From contig JAMSLZ010000003.1 of assembly GCA_026027325.1 (NCBI GenBank), positions 1,798,001 through 1,862,000 of the forward strand: a stretch of DNA of 64,000 nucleotides, written 5' to 3'. This stretch comes from Actinomucor elegans (taxonomy: Eukaryota; Mucoromycota; Mucoromycetes; Mucorales; Mucoraceae). Both the position numbers and the translations under genes were made by a program. Of the stretch, positions 24,814 through 36,043 are shown piece after piece. The notes under the pieces were generated by a model, which was not told the DNA's origin, searched no databases, and was given only the letters and a program-made list of their open reading frames with translations. Within the stretch, counting starts at the first letter, position 1; every line of letters begins with the position of its first letter.

Positions 24814-25872
24814 GCTCATACTATTCATATACATTGGCGTATCTTATAAATAAAGCAATACATAGTATAGCGTAATATAGTACTTTTCGTTATAGATAAG
24901 TAATTATGTTATCTGCATTTCTTATCTATTTTCATGTCTTCCTTTTTACATAATAAGAATGTACCAGTTCAAACAAATATGCAATGAAAAGCTTATCTAT
25001 AAACTATATCTGTGGCTGGTTATAGCAAGAGGACGCCCATTGCTTTCGATTTATATAACGGTATTTTCCATTGAACTAATAGTGGAATAATAGAAGTATA
25101 TCTAAGGATTGATAAGTATAGATGATGTCTTAGTTATTAACTAATTCAGAATTATTATCACTTACTCATAGCATTTCTGTAATTTCACGTGACAGTATAC
25201 AGTCTTATACTCTTAGTGCGCGTTTAAACTCAATTTAATGACACTTGAATGATAAAGATGTTTAGAAAGACAAAATATTTTTCTTGAAAAAGTCTGTGCA
25301 CATTTAACTGCGTATACAGTTACGTTGGCTGCTTTTTATAAAATTGGTAAAAGTATTTATGGGCTTGTCTTTGGCTTTGTTATTTTTTTTTTTATTTACT
25401 TAGAACATGAGCTTTCTAATAATAAAAAATTATGAAAAATATATTAGCGTGCAGTAATATAAAAAATACTACAACCATTACAAACTGGGCGACCAAAGCA
25501 GCATTTTTACCGAAAAAAAAAAGTAATCCGAAGTTGATATTGCCTTCGTACTTTCAAAAAAAAATCGATAATATACTTTATTGGACAATGGTCAGAATTT
25601 GGGCTATGCAACCATTTTCATTGGGTAATGAAGCGTTTTTGATTTAAAAATTCACAGGAACGTTACTTGGCTTGTGCGAGTCTTTTTTTATACCTATCAA
25701 ATTTTCAAGAAATTGATAGACCATTTATTCAAATAAATTAGTGGAACCCATAGCGTTGAGGAAAAAGTCATTGCACCAAAGACTTTGTTTTCAAGCAGTG
25801 CTATTATATACCTTTTTTCTTAGTTAATCGTATGATGTGATATAGATACAATTTTATTAGTCTTCAATGTCT
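24814..25872. other. Intergenic with possible transposase relic
   Basis: About 1.06 kb. A 71-residue ORF at 25432-25647 ends with WAMQPFSLGNEAF, reminiscent of the QPFS..E...F stretch of hAT-type transposase-like proteins. It is Lys/Asn-rich and short, so it is a relic at best. No other feature seen. Confidence 0.35.
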
Positions 25873-27136
25873 TTATGATGCTTCGTCAGGCTTTCTATTT
25901 AATAGTTCATCCATTCTTGAGAGTACTTCATGAATATTGGGTCTAGTTGAGGGGTTTGCTGTCAGCATCCACTGAATAGTATCGTTCAGTGATTTTGAAT
26001 ATTCAGAATCTTCGGGAAACTTGTATTGATTGTTCAATACAGCCAATGCAACAGATCCACCCTGATCCATATTTACTTCAAACGGAGATTGACCATAGGC
26101 CATCGCATACAATGTACATCCCAGTGACCAAATATCTACTTTTTCATCTAATGTAGCGCCTGTTTTAACATCAAATAACTCTGGAGCTCTATAAGGCATG
26201 GTGCTTTGTTCCGCAGCGAGGTCCTGTTGTTGTAATGCTTCTTGTCTTGTCTTGATATGAATTCTGGCAGGACAAGCAGACCCAAAATCCATTAGAATGG
26301 GTGTTTCTCCATCATCTGAAATTAAGACGTTGCTATGCACTGGATTTAGCTGTCTTCCCTGACGACTATACAATGGTACTTACCCTGGCTTAATATCTCT
26401 ATGTGCCCAAGGCACCATTTCACCTTTTTTACCCACTGCAACCTGTTGTCCACCTGTAGATTGATCTTGTTGCTGAGTACGACTTAACAATGCTTCGTCT
26501 TGTCGACTTTCTTCCTCGGGCGAAATCACCTGACTGGGCTCATACATGACTCTAGCGCCGCCTTGTGCTGTGTACGTATGTAAGGCTTGAACAGCGATGC
26601 AAATATCTCTAAACATACGAATCATTTCGGTTTCTGGGAAATGTGTCTTATTCAAATTGTTTTTATTGATAGCATCCTGTAAGTTGCCTCTCTACAACGT
26701 AACTATTAGCATTTGAAGTAAAATAAAGCACCGGACTTACTTTATAATAAGGCAAAAAGATGTAGATTGTTTTACTGCCGTCCGGTTCCGTAATAGTAGC
26801 AGAGTCTAGCATCTTAATGATATTTTTGTGCGAAAACAATTGATAAATGTCAACTTCTCTTTGTGCCAAGTCTGCTTCCTCGGTGCCCAGTGTGCATCGA
26901 ATCTTTTTCATAGCGTAGAGATTACCCGATCCATCTTGCGCTAAATATACAAAGGAAAATCCACTAGAAGCCACCGGGTAAGTCGGCTATCATTTAGTTT
27001 TCTTGTTTCTTTCTTACCCTTCTCCCAACAATTTAACAATACGGTAGGCTCTGCCATTAATACTGAGATTAGAACTGGGTATACAGCATCCCATAAAGGA
27101 TGAGAACAAGTCGAAGATAGAAGCCAGGAACGACAT
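25873..27136 (-). CDS. STK16: STK16/ENV7-type serine-threonine kinase (NAK family)
   Basis: Exons 27018-27136, 26741-26963, 26384-26691, 25873-26332; 369 residues. Kinase domain with GEGGFSFVYL (Gly loop, formed across intron 1), AMKKIR (Lys), HRDIKPGN (catalytic loop, split by intron 3), DFGSA, and YRAPELF...DIWSLGCTLYAM. RQEALQQQDLAAEQSTMPYRAPEL matches the activation-segment style of STK16. Between subdomains V and VI there is a Gln-rich insert (about 145-195). The N-terminus MSFLASIFDLFSSFMGCC resembles yeast Env7, whose Cys cluster is palmitoylated, so attachment to vacuole or Golgi membrane is likely. Starting at the inner ATG (27094) would give MGCC, an N-myristoylation-like start as in animal STK16. 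Confidence 0.93.
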
Positions 27137-27845
27137 GGTGTTATATAATGTTTACCGTTATTGGTACTAGATACAAAGGAATAAGTAGTTTTTTCTTGTA
27201 AAACTTGTTAATGTTGTCTTAACAATCAAAGTAATCTAGTAGAAAGAAGCGAAAAAAAAAGCCTTGGCTGAGGAAGTTTTTAATTACTGAATGAAGCTTT
27301 CTGCTCCGCTGTTGAAATTCAGCCACATTGCTTTGTATTTTAGGCATGTAAACCTAACACGCATTAAACTCAAAGTTATTATTCAGGCTGAAAGCTTTTG
27401 AGGCTTTCTGCAAGTATTCTTCGAGGGTAATTAATAGTTTGAAGCCACGAACAATTGATTTTTAACTGAGATTTAGGCTGCTATGATATAGAGTATATAT
27501 GCCAATCTCTTTATAATGCCAACCCTATATTCTAATAATCCAATCTAGCTATCCTATTATCCAAATATCTGATTTCTTTCATTGTACCAGCTTCTAATTC
27601 AGCAATGATAGCGACAGAGATAGCGACAGACCGCGTTGTTATCAGCCTCTACTGCTTCAGGAGCGAAAATGACAGGTTGCGTTGTACTGCTACTCAAAAT
27701 AATACCCCCCTTTTTTTCTAGTAATGGCAAATTCAGCATGAAAAATGACAGGTCGTATCTCTATCAGTTTTGGGTGTATTAATATTGGGTTTATTGAATT
27801 GACATTTGGAACCATTGCAAAGGAATTACAAAATAAACAAGTTAT
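27137..27845. other. Intergenic between STK16 start and RPL26 end
   Basis: About 0.7 kb: upstream DNA of the kinase gene and 3' end of RPL26. Two similar short units occur at about 27607-27680 and 27690-27760 (both with an atgacaggt core). No gene seen. Confidence 0.5.
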
Positions 27846-28442
27846 TTACTATGAAATGAATGTTAATAAGAAGAATACAATGTTACGATAAGTCACTTAC
27901 TTGCTTCATGGCTTCCTTCTTACCCTTACGGTCGAGGATAGCAACACGAGACTTGTCCAACTTGAGCTTGGTAACAACGACCTTAGAGGGAGAGATACCA
28001 ATGGGAGCAGTGGCACCGTTAACCTTCTCGCGAGAGACACGGTCAATGTGGATGACCCACTTCTTACGGTAGACTTGGACAATCTTGCCTTCACGGCCCT
28101 TGTAAGTACCACGAACGACCATAACTTCATCATCCTTACGGACAGGAATGGAACGGCACTATAAATTCGTTGGTTTTAATTTGTTTGTTCTGTCTAGTTC
28201 ATTAAAGGTATGCATTTACGCTGTGCTTCTCACGGAGTTCCTTAGACAAAGGAGCACTCATGATCTTACGACGAACATCGGAGGTGGCGGCGAAATGAGC
28301 CTTTCTGCTCTTACGGCGAGAAGAACTGACGTCTATAATTGAATTGCATGACCATGAGTTATCATAAATCGAATCCATCCATCCGTCATCTGAACAAAGA
28401 AAAAAGATGGGTCTATCTTAACATACCAGCACTGAACTTCAT
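27846..28442 (-). CDS. RPL26: 60S ribosomal protein L26 (uL24)
   Basis: Exons 28427-28442, 28220-28332, 27901-28158 and a terminal exon whose only coding content is the stop codon TAA (27846-27848); 129 residues. The protein starts [19 protein letters not shown], has [19 protein letters not shown], then the KOW region ([20 protein letters not shown]) and ends KGKKEAMKQ. It binds 25S rRNA near the polypeptide exit tunnel. The first exon has only 16 coding nucleotides, typical of ribosomal protein genes. Length is close to yeast L26 (127). It is divergent from ASF1 with 232 bp between start codons. Confidence 0.97.
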
Positions 28443-28674
28443 GGTTGAATAGGGTGCACAGAAAGAAGGATCGATGTGTATATCATGCTCTACTTCTTCA
28501 AAACTCTCGGACTTGATTTTTTTCACTCTGGGTACACGACCCTTCCTGTTGCATTAGTGTTAATTGCAGCCCGGGCCGAAATTCCTTTATCCGGGTCGGC
28601 AGCCTATGTAAGGTTCAATAACGCGTAATTTGTCGCGTTTTTTTCGCTTTTTCTTTCTATATTATTATTCAACA
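28443..28674. promoter_or_regulatory. Bidirectional RPL26/ASF1 promoter with MluI cell-cycle box
   Basis: 232 bp between the two start codons. A GC-rich core lies at about 28568-28605. ACGCGT (28621-28626) and a TCGCGTT (28633-28639) lie about 50 bp and 36 bp before the ASF1 ATG. ACGCGT is the MluI cell-cycle box bound by MBF-type G1/S factors in fungi, which fits an S-phase histone chaperone. That it works so here is inference. Confidence 0.5.
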
Positions 28675-29428
28675 ATGTCTTTAGTAAACATCCTCAACAT
28701 TCAGGTATTGGATAATCCTACCAACTTTAAAAACCCCTTCCAGTTTGAAATTACCTTTGAATGCAATGCACCTCTTGAAGACGGTAAATAGAAGACGCGA
28801 GATAAGCTGTCATCAACAAACAATTAATCGTTTTCTGTTCTAGATCTCGAGTGGAGAATGATCTACGTTGGTTCAGCTGAAAGTTCGGAATACGATCAAG
28901 TTCTCGACTCTATCATGGTTGGACCTGTACCTGTTGGTGTAAACAAGTTCATTTTTGCTGTAAGTCTTGGTGCTTGATATTGAAAGGATATCCAACTCAG
29001 ATAACTTGCTTTATAGGCTGATGCACCCAAGCTCGAGTTATTACCAAAGAAAGACTTATTGGAAGTTACAGTAGTTTTATTGAGTTGTCTTTATAACGAA
29101 AAAGAGTTTGTTCGCGTTGGTTATTATGTCAATAACGAATATACTGATGAGCAACTGCGCGAGAATCCTCCTGAGCAAGTTCTCGTTGATCAATTACAAA
29201 GAAACATTTTGGCAGATAAGCCAAAGGTTACAAGGTAAAGGAACGGTCAGATCAAGTTTTCATGCGATATCTCATACATTTTTATAAGATATACTATCAA
29301 CTGGAAGAATCCCGAAGAGACTATTCCCCAGCAAACCGAACAATCCACTATGATGGACCAGGTAACTTGTATTAAGTTGAAAAAGGCCCGATTATTAACT
29401 TTTTTGTTAGAATATGATGGTTCAATAA
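28675..29428 (+). CDS. ASF1: Histone H3-H4 chaperone ASF1
   Basis: Exons 28675-28783, 28844-28959, 29017-29234, 29289-29361, 29411-29428; 177 residues. Starts [18 protein letters not shown], with [41 protein letters not shown], the histone-contact strand [20 protein letters not shown] and a conserved YTINWK. This is the full immunoglobulin-like core with only a short Gln/Met tail. ASF1 carries H3-H4 dimers to CAF-1 and HIR during replication and transcription. It runs convergently towards the NUP159 gene, whose stop lies 169 bp downstream on the other strand. Confidence 0.97.
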
Positions 29429-29596
29429 TTTACTACATACACCACCGCCCTTCTATCTATATCTCGAATCTTCTATTGTACAATAATACTAATAATCATG
29501 AAATAAAGTATTTAAAGTGATTATTTCATTTGTATTGAGTTTAATCAAGATGAAGGGAATGCTATTTACTATTAGAAGCGAGATTGATATAGATAT

Positions 29597-32500
29597 TTAC
29601 TGTGTCGTAGCTTCAAGAGGTCCTCTTGTACTAGTTTCATTACAGACAGTATTGAGAAAATTAAATCGACGAAGGTACCTTGTTGCATAATTGATAGCAT
29701 CATAATTAATCTGTTTATCTTCTTCTTCTTCAGAATCTGAGAGATCTTTACAAGTAAAGCCTGTAAACGAATGTTGTGCTTTTGCTTTGCTGTCATTTAG
29801 TTTGATATTGGCCAGTTTTCCCTCGAGTTCCTTTAGATTCTTGTCTATGCGGCTGAGGCTTTTTTCGATATCACAGACTGCTCTATGAGGACGAGGTAAT
29901 TCACTAATATCAAAAGCTAATCAGTGGCTGTGTTATTACCAGTGAAGGCATCTTACCTAGCGATTATGTTTCGCTTACTGATTTCTTGCACTTTGAAGTC
30001 TAAATTCTTCAAGATATTCTCACAAGACTGGAATCGATTCTCCAGTGCTGTCAGTTTGTTCTTCGATTCAACATCCAATTCCCGATCATTCACTCCTTCT
30101 GCCGCCCTGGAACCCAAGTTTCGAATAAGACGCTCGATCTCTGTCTTCTTGTCCATTACTATAAGCTAGTTCAGTAATCGTATATTAAAAACAACGCTTA
30201 GTTACTTACACTTCTGCATTTTGTCTGAAAGAGACTCAATCTTATTTAACAAGTCTGCCATATTAGGATGCTCTTTGGTAATATCTACACCGATTTCATC
30301 AGCAATAGTACCGAATTGACTGATATCTCGTAAGTTCCATGTCATTTCAAGGTCATTCAGACTTTGCTTTGACTTGGTTTGCAAAGTAACGTTGTTCTTG
30401 TTCATCAAATCAGTCACCTTGGTTTGCCATTCTTTCAACTAGAGTAAAGAAAAGTAAAAAAGTTGGTTACTTTTGTTTCAATGTCTTTTATTGCAAGTAC
30501 CTGTTCCATTTCTTCTTCAGCATCAATATAGAGACATTCAAATTCTTTTGCCATGCCCTCAGCTGCTGTTGCCTTTAATTTTTCTTTGGTTCCAGTCTGT
30601 GTAGAAGTACTAGGTGCTGTAGATGCTGCGCTTTCGGCGGTAGTTGACTTAACTGGTGTGGGTGCTGGTGTGAGTGCAGGCGTGGTCATAGGTTTGGGAG
30701 CTGTTACGGCTGTAGCAAGAGGTACAGCCTTAGCAGGTACAGGTGTAGGTGTAGGTGCAGATGTTGATGTTGGTGCTATGCTAGCATTTTGAACTGGTGC
30801 TTTTGCTTCGGAGGATCCAAAAGTAAATCCACCAAGCGAAGAGGACGATCCAAAGGACGGTGTCTTGGGTGCTGTGGCACCAGGAATTGTATTCTTAGCT
30901 AGTGAACCAAATCCACCACCGAGAGTAGAAGAACTGCCAAAGGTTGGAGTAGCTGCTGATGCAACGTTCTTTGGCAAAGAATCGCTACCAAGTGGAGAAG
31001 GAGAACCAAAAGCTGGAGCTGCTGATGGTGAAGTTGCATTAGGTACTGTGTTCTTAGCAAGTGAACCAAAGCTACTACTACTACTACTACCCAAAGAGGA
31101 GGTAGAACCGAAAGCAGGAATAACGGGAGCAGCAGCAGCAGTAGAAGCAGCAGGAATGGTTGCAGGCTTACCAAACGATCCAAACCCACCGCCAAGTGTG
31201 GAAGTGGAGCCAAATGCAGAGGTGGATATAGAAGGTGACTTGGCTCCGGGGACAGTATTCTTGGACAACGATCCAAAGCCTCCGCCAAGAGTAGATGTCG
31301 ATCCGAAACCCCCACCAAGAGTAGAAGTTGAGCCAAAACCCGAGACGGGAGCAGTGGTGGATTCAGGTTTCTTTTCTACAGAGCCAAAGAGACTGGTAGT
31401 AGGTTTAGCAGGCTCAGATGTCTTGGTCGAGCTAAAAAGGCTAGAATTAGACTGAGGAACCTCAGCAGTACCAGCAGAACTAAAGAGACCAGTGGTAGAT
31501 TTTGATTCAGGCACAATCTGCTCCTTCTTTTCAACAGAGCCGAAAGCAGACAAAGGTTTATCAATTCCTGAAGGTATAGCAGGTTTACTGGTAGTAACAG
31601 AGCCGAAGCTAGTTGATCCAAATGCTGGTGTAGCAGATTTATTAGTGACAGCAGAGCCAAAGCTTGTGGTCGATCCAAATGCTGGTGTAGCAGATTTATT
31701 AGTGGCAGCAGAACCGAAGCTTGTGGTCGATCCAAATGCTGGTGTAGCAGATTTATTAGTGGCAGCAGAACCGAAGCTTGTGGTCGATCCAAATGCTGGC
31801 GTAGCAGATTTATTAGTGACAGCAGAGCCGAAGCTTGTGGTCGATCCAAATGCTGGGGAAGCACTGATGGTTGCAGCAGGCTTGGCACCAAATCCAGTAG
31901 GTACTTTTGGTGCAGAGCCTAGGTTTGAGAAAGAAGGAATGCTCCCACCTGAAGCTGTACCAAAGCTACTAAAGCTACCAAATCCACTAGTACTAGCAGC
32001 GGGAGAGGACGTGGCACTCTTACCAGCTAAAAGCTCTGCAAAAGAACTATCATTGCTTGGAGCAGAAACAGAAACAAAAGAGGAAAATCCAGATGTTGCT
32101 GGTGATACAGTTGCTGCTGGTGATGCATTTGCCGCGGCAGAGGATAGGCTGGGAATTGTAGCCATACTATCTTTGAATGATTCGCCTCTACGAGCAACTT
32201 CAACATTGTAACAATGATAAGCGCCAACGTGACCTTCATCATTAACATAATAAAGAATTGGAACAGGCTTGACCCCTTTCTCGCCCTCGCTAGTGTCAAC
32301 AGGTGGTAATTCTTTATCAGCAGTAAAATCTAAAGCTAAACCAAGAGGATATGTGTCTTCTGAACTTGCTTCAGAAAGAGGAAAGCGAACTATCCCAGTT
32401 TCTGGTAATTGCCAAGTAGCCCATTCTCCATCTTCGCCCTGGCCAACTACAGATAATTCGGCTGAAGCAGTATTGCCAATAATAACAAGGTGTTTGATTT

Positions 32501-33697
32501 CTTTTCCAAAATCACGAATGATCTCCATGTAAAAGTGGTTTCCTCGGACTTCTTCTGTAAAAATAGGTGCAATTTCCGCAAGTTGAGTATACTGAGGTTC
32601 TGATCCAGTTGATGGCTTTCTGTTAATAATGAATCCGTCGTTTATATAGACATCTAGTTCATTTGCGGTTGGACGAGAATAAAGAACCAAGAAAATATGA
32701 TTTTCAATCCATAGTACGTCTCTTACTATAGTAGGTCAACACGTATGAGTATTTCCAATCCTATGCAGATAAAACCATCTCTTACCAAATCTATTTTGCA
32801 CTTCTTCGCCTTGTCCCGCACTCATAGCTTTGGGGATACTTAGAGTATCCTTTCTGGCACCATTCATATCAAAGTGCTCAAGTCCACCATCTAATGTACC
32901 ACAAACAATTTGCTTTCCTTTGGGAGACCAGCAGATAGCTGTAACATTGTCAAGTGGAATCTCACATTCTGTTTTTCCACTTGTAAAATCAATCACTTTG
33001 GATCGATTATTTAAGAATAAGACTGCTGCTAAGTTGGGAAGGGCCTCGGGATTTGGCCTCAAATCACAGATATCACTGTCCAGCGTAAAAGTGTGAATAG
33101 GTTGAGCTTGCGCCTTCTAACAAAGGATTCAGTAACATAGTAATTATATACTTCGGGTCTCTTACGTTTGTCTTAATGTCTTCAAGTTTATAAACTAACA
33201 ACCCTGCGCCTTCTGTAGCAACTAAAAGTTTGTCTTCCTCTGCTGAGAAGCGAATTTGACGAATAACTTTAGAAAGGGCTACTGCGATTTTGTCTCCTTC
33301 CAGAGGCACATTGTCGCCTCTATTTGCTTCATAAAATGTATTTTGGAGAGCCTTTGTTGAACAAAGTGTAAAGCCTATTTTCAAAACATAAGCTCGTTAT
33401 TAGTTACGGTTTTGAAGTGACAGTACATGTACTACCTTCAGTGGTTGCTACGGCTACATATCCATATCGACTGGAACATGCAATCAATGAAGCACTGGCC
33501 GGGTACTCTGAAGGTCCGTACGTTCCTTTTTGGACTGTTACTCGGACATCAGGAACAAGACTTGTGAATTTGAAAAACTATGCAATCGCATTCGTGTGTC
33601 AAAGATCTTGCTGGTAATTCTTTATAGTGAGACATACCTCAACGTCGGTAGGGTCGATAGGCTCGTTAGGATCAGCTAAAGCGCTAAAAGAATTCAT
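29597..33697 (-). CDS. NUP159: FG nucleoporin NUP159/NUP214-like
   Basis: Exons 33638-33697, 33436-33577, 33166-33374, 32786-33116, 30501-32725, 30210-30438, 29957-30158, 29597-29903; 1234 residues. The N-terminal beta-propeller (about 1-420) has short repeats such as AICWSPKGKQIVCGTLDGG and DVLWIENHIFLVLY. A long Ser/Thr/Ala-rich FG region (about 440-800) carries many FGS/SFGS repeats, including a near-perfect 19-residue tandem array. The C-terminal coiled coil (about 850-1190; RNLGSRAAEGVNDRELDV, ENRFQSCENILKNLDF) would anchor it in the cytoplasmic NUP82-type filament. The propeller is the docking site for the mRNA-export helicase DBP5. The last exon reads through to TAA at 29597-29599 (YATRYLRR near the end). 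Confidence 0.92.
31621..31848 (-). repeat. 57-bp tandem array inside NUP159 (four copies)
   Basis: Four near-identical 57-bp units beginning at 31621, 31678, 31735 and 31792, each coding 19 residues (AFGSTTSFGSAATNKSATP type). A degenerate fifth unit lies beside it at about 31564-31620. The near identity points to recent unequal exchange. Confidence 0.9.
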
Positions 33698-34587
33698 ATT
33701 ATCGCTTCGATATCAATACACGCGTTTTTAACAAAACAAGTTGTGAAAGGAAGAGTTCGAAAGGTTTACTTTTTGATCACTGTAGAAAAAATATAGTGGA
33801 AGCGCGTCACATTTAGGATTGTGCCAACAAAACGCGACCTTTATTTGAAATTCGGTAGCATTAATACTTTGGCATTCATGATTGTTTTTTGAGGTGACGT
33901 TTCTTTTATCAGACTCATAGACTGTTTCATGGCGAAGTTGGGGTTTATGGTCTACGATGTCAATGTTTGTGCATAGTTTATCACCGAATTAAATATTAAT
34001 ATTGATAAATGCTTCTCAAAAATAATTAACGCGCTTTAAAACCAAAAAGCAGCGCTATTTTTTTGTCATTATAGGTATTATAAAAACTGTATACAAACTT
34101 AATCGATAAATCCTGTATATATATCGACTTATTATCATTATTATTATGATTCAAATGACTGACTAAAATGTCATGAAATTTTCTGAATCACAAAAAGTAC
34201 TACAAAATAGCTTTAGCATGGCGGAATGTTTTGGAGTGTCATTACGGGTGTCCGTAAACTATATTGTATGCAGGGAAAAATGAAACCTAAGGGATCTGTG
34301 TTAGAGTTTACACTAAATACAGCTATTTGTACGTAATTCAACGTTGATTAAAAGATACTGAGAGTGCCTGAATCAGTTTAATGCAGTATTTATACAGTTA
34401 AACAGTGACGAATTATCTACTTCTGGACTGCTAAAATTACAGATCCGGTCACCGTGGCTACGCTTTTTCAAGCTCAAACATGGGGGTGATGAAAGCTATC
34501 AGGAAGATGGTACTTTCATCTTTCTTTTTTTTTTCTTCTCATACAACAGTACATAAAACTAAAGACTTGTAGGCAAGAGATATAATC
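33698..34587. promoter_or_regulatory. Divergent promoter region, NUP159 and prenyltransferase-like gene
   Basis: About 0.9 kb between two start codons. ACGCGT at 33720-33725 sits 23 bp before the NUP159 ATG. A pyrimidine-rich tract (34518-34545) precedes the start at 34588. Nothing else seen. Confidence 0.45.
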
Positions 34588-36043
34588 ATGTTGTCGCGTA
34601 ATATAAGGAATTTCATCAAACATTCTTCAGTAAAAACTGTCACACCTGTTTCTATCGCTGCTTATCATCAATCAAGCGCCCTTTACAAGAAAGCAGCCGA
34701 GTTAAAGCAAGTAGAAGATACGCCTTTTGACAAACTTGCTCAAGGCATTAACGTGATCAAATCCACTCTCTTAAATGCGCCACCGCTTCGCAAAATAACC
34801 CGACCCAATATCGAATCATTGCCCTTCACCGGTCAAGCAGCTGATTGGGACCAAGCTGTCAAGGAGGCCCAGAGCTTAGTCAATACCGCTGACCAAGAAC
34901 GAATTTTTGACCCTGTCAAGATTGTAGGTAAAGATTTATGGGAGTTGAAAGGAAATATCACGCAGTTGTTGGGCTCTGGACATCCTTTCATCAATACTAT
35001 TGGAAAACATTACTTTCAAGGCGACACGAACCGTATCAGACCTCTTTTAGTTTTATTAATAGCAAAGGCGACTTGTGAAGCTCCTAAAAAGACTACTCAG
35101 CAGCTATTACAGGAAGGAGAAGAGGATTATAGTTTGGGATTCACATCAACCGAGAATCCAGTTTTACCTACACAAAGAAGACTTGCAGAAATTTCAGAAA
35201 TGATTTATACTGCTTCATTGCTTCATTATGATGTGGTTGATACCGCTGAACAAGTAACAAATCCAGGATTTGGTAATAAATTGGCAGTGCTTGCAGGTGA
35301 TTTCTTGTTGGCACGCGCTTCACTTGCTTTGGCGCAATTGAAAAAAGCTGAATGTATCGAATTGATGGCTACCTGCATTGCAAACTTAGTTGAAGGTGAA
35401 TTTATGCAACTTCAAGATCCTCAAGAAAAGAATCCTGATGAGAAGAAGGCCTTCGATTACTATCTTGAAAAAGTCTATTTGAAAACTGGCAGTCTCATTG
35501 CTCAAAGCTGCAAAGCTTCTTCTGTACTTGCTGGTTGTTCAAGTGATATTAACAAAATTACCTATGATTATGGTAGACACATGGGTATCGCATTTCAGGT
35601 AGGCACCAAGAAAGACTGAATCATTAGATTTACTAACTTGGCTTGGAATACGATAGTTAATTGATGATTTAAGAGGCTTTTCGCAAAGTGCTGCTAATAT
35701 TGATAATAAGTTATTAGTAAAGAATGGAAGCTGGATTAATGCACCTGTTTTACTTGCTTGGGAAGAGTTTCCTGAATTAGGGCCCTTGATTGAACGTGAA
35801 TTCAGCCAAGAAGGCGATGCAGAACAGGTAATATGTATATATATAATTCGTATTTCACGTGATCTAATCTTTCTTTGATAGGCTCGTCTTTTGGTATATA
35901 AAAGTAGTGGATTAAAAAGAACTCTTACATTAGCGAATACACATATTGAATCGGCAATTTCAGCTATAGAGAAATTGCCTCCTTCAGAAGCACAGTTAGC
36001 ATTGATTCAACTTGCCAAGAACATGACTACTAGAAAAGATTAA
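34588..36043 (+). CDS. Mitochondrial trans-polyprenyl diphosphate synthase homologue lacking catalytic Asp motifs
   Basis: Exons 34588-35598, 35657-35827, 35882-36043; 447 residues. The N-terminus (MLSRNIRNFIKHSSVKTVTP) is basic and looks like a mitochondrial presequence. The fold and many segments match COQ1-type synthases: GHPFINTIGKHYF, IRPLLVLLIAK, GNKLAVLAGDFLLARAS, IANLVEGEFMQL, APVLLAWEEFPELGPLI. Yet the first Asp-rich motif DDxxD is reduced (LLHYDVVD, 211-218, Tyr at the first Asp), the Arg pair after it is gone (TNPG), and the second motif reads IDDLRGF (339-345), lacking the last Asp. Known non-catalytic partners (S. pombe Dlp1, human PDSS2) have lost these motifs too. It is probably the regulatory subunit of a heteromeric ubiquinone side-chain synthase, though closer to COQ1 in sequence than those are. 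Confidence 0.88.

Noticed and set aside
29572..29678. Extra last intron and short exon for NUP159 ending at 29572
   Set aside because: The phase did not fit; reading through gives an open frame to TAA at 29597-29599.
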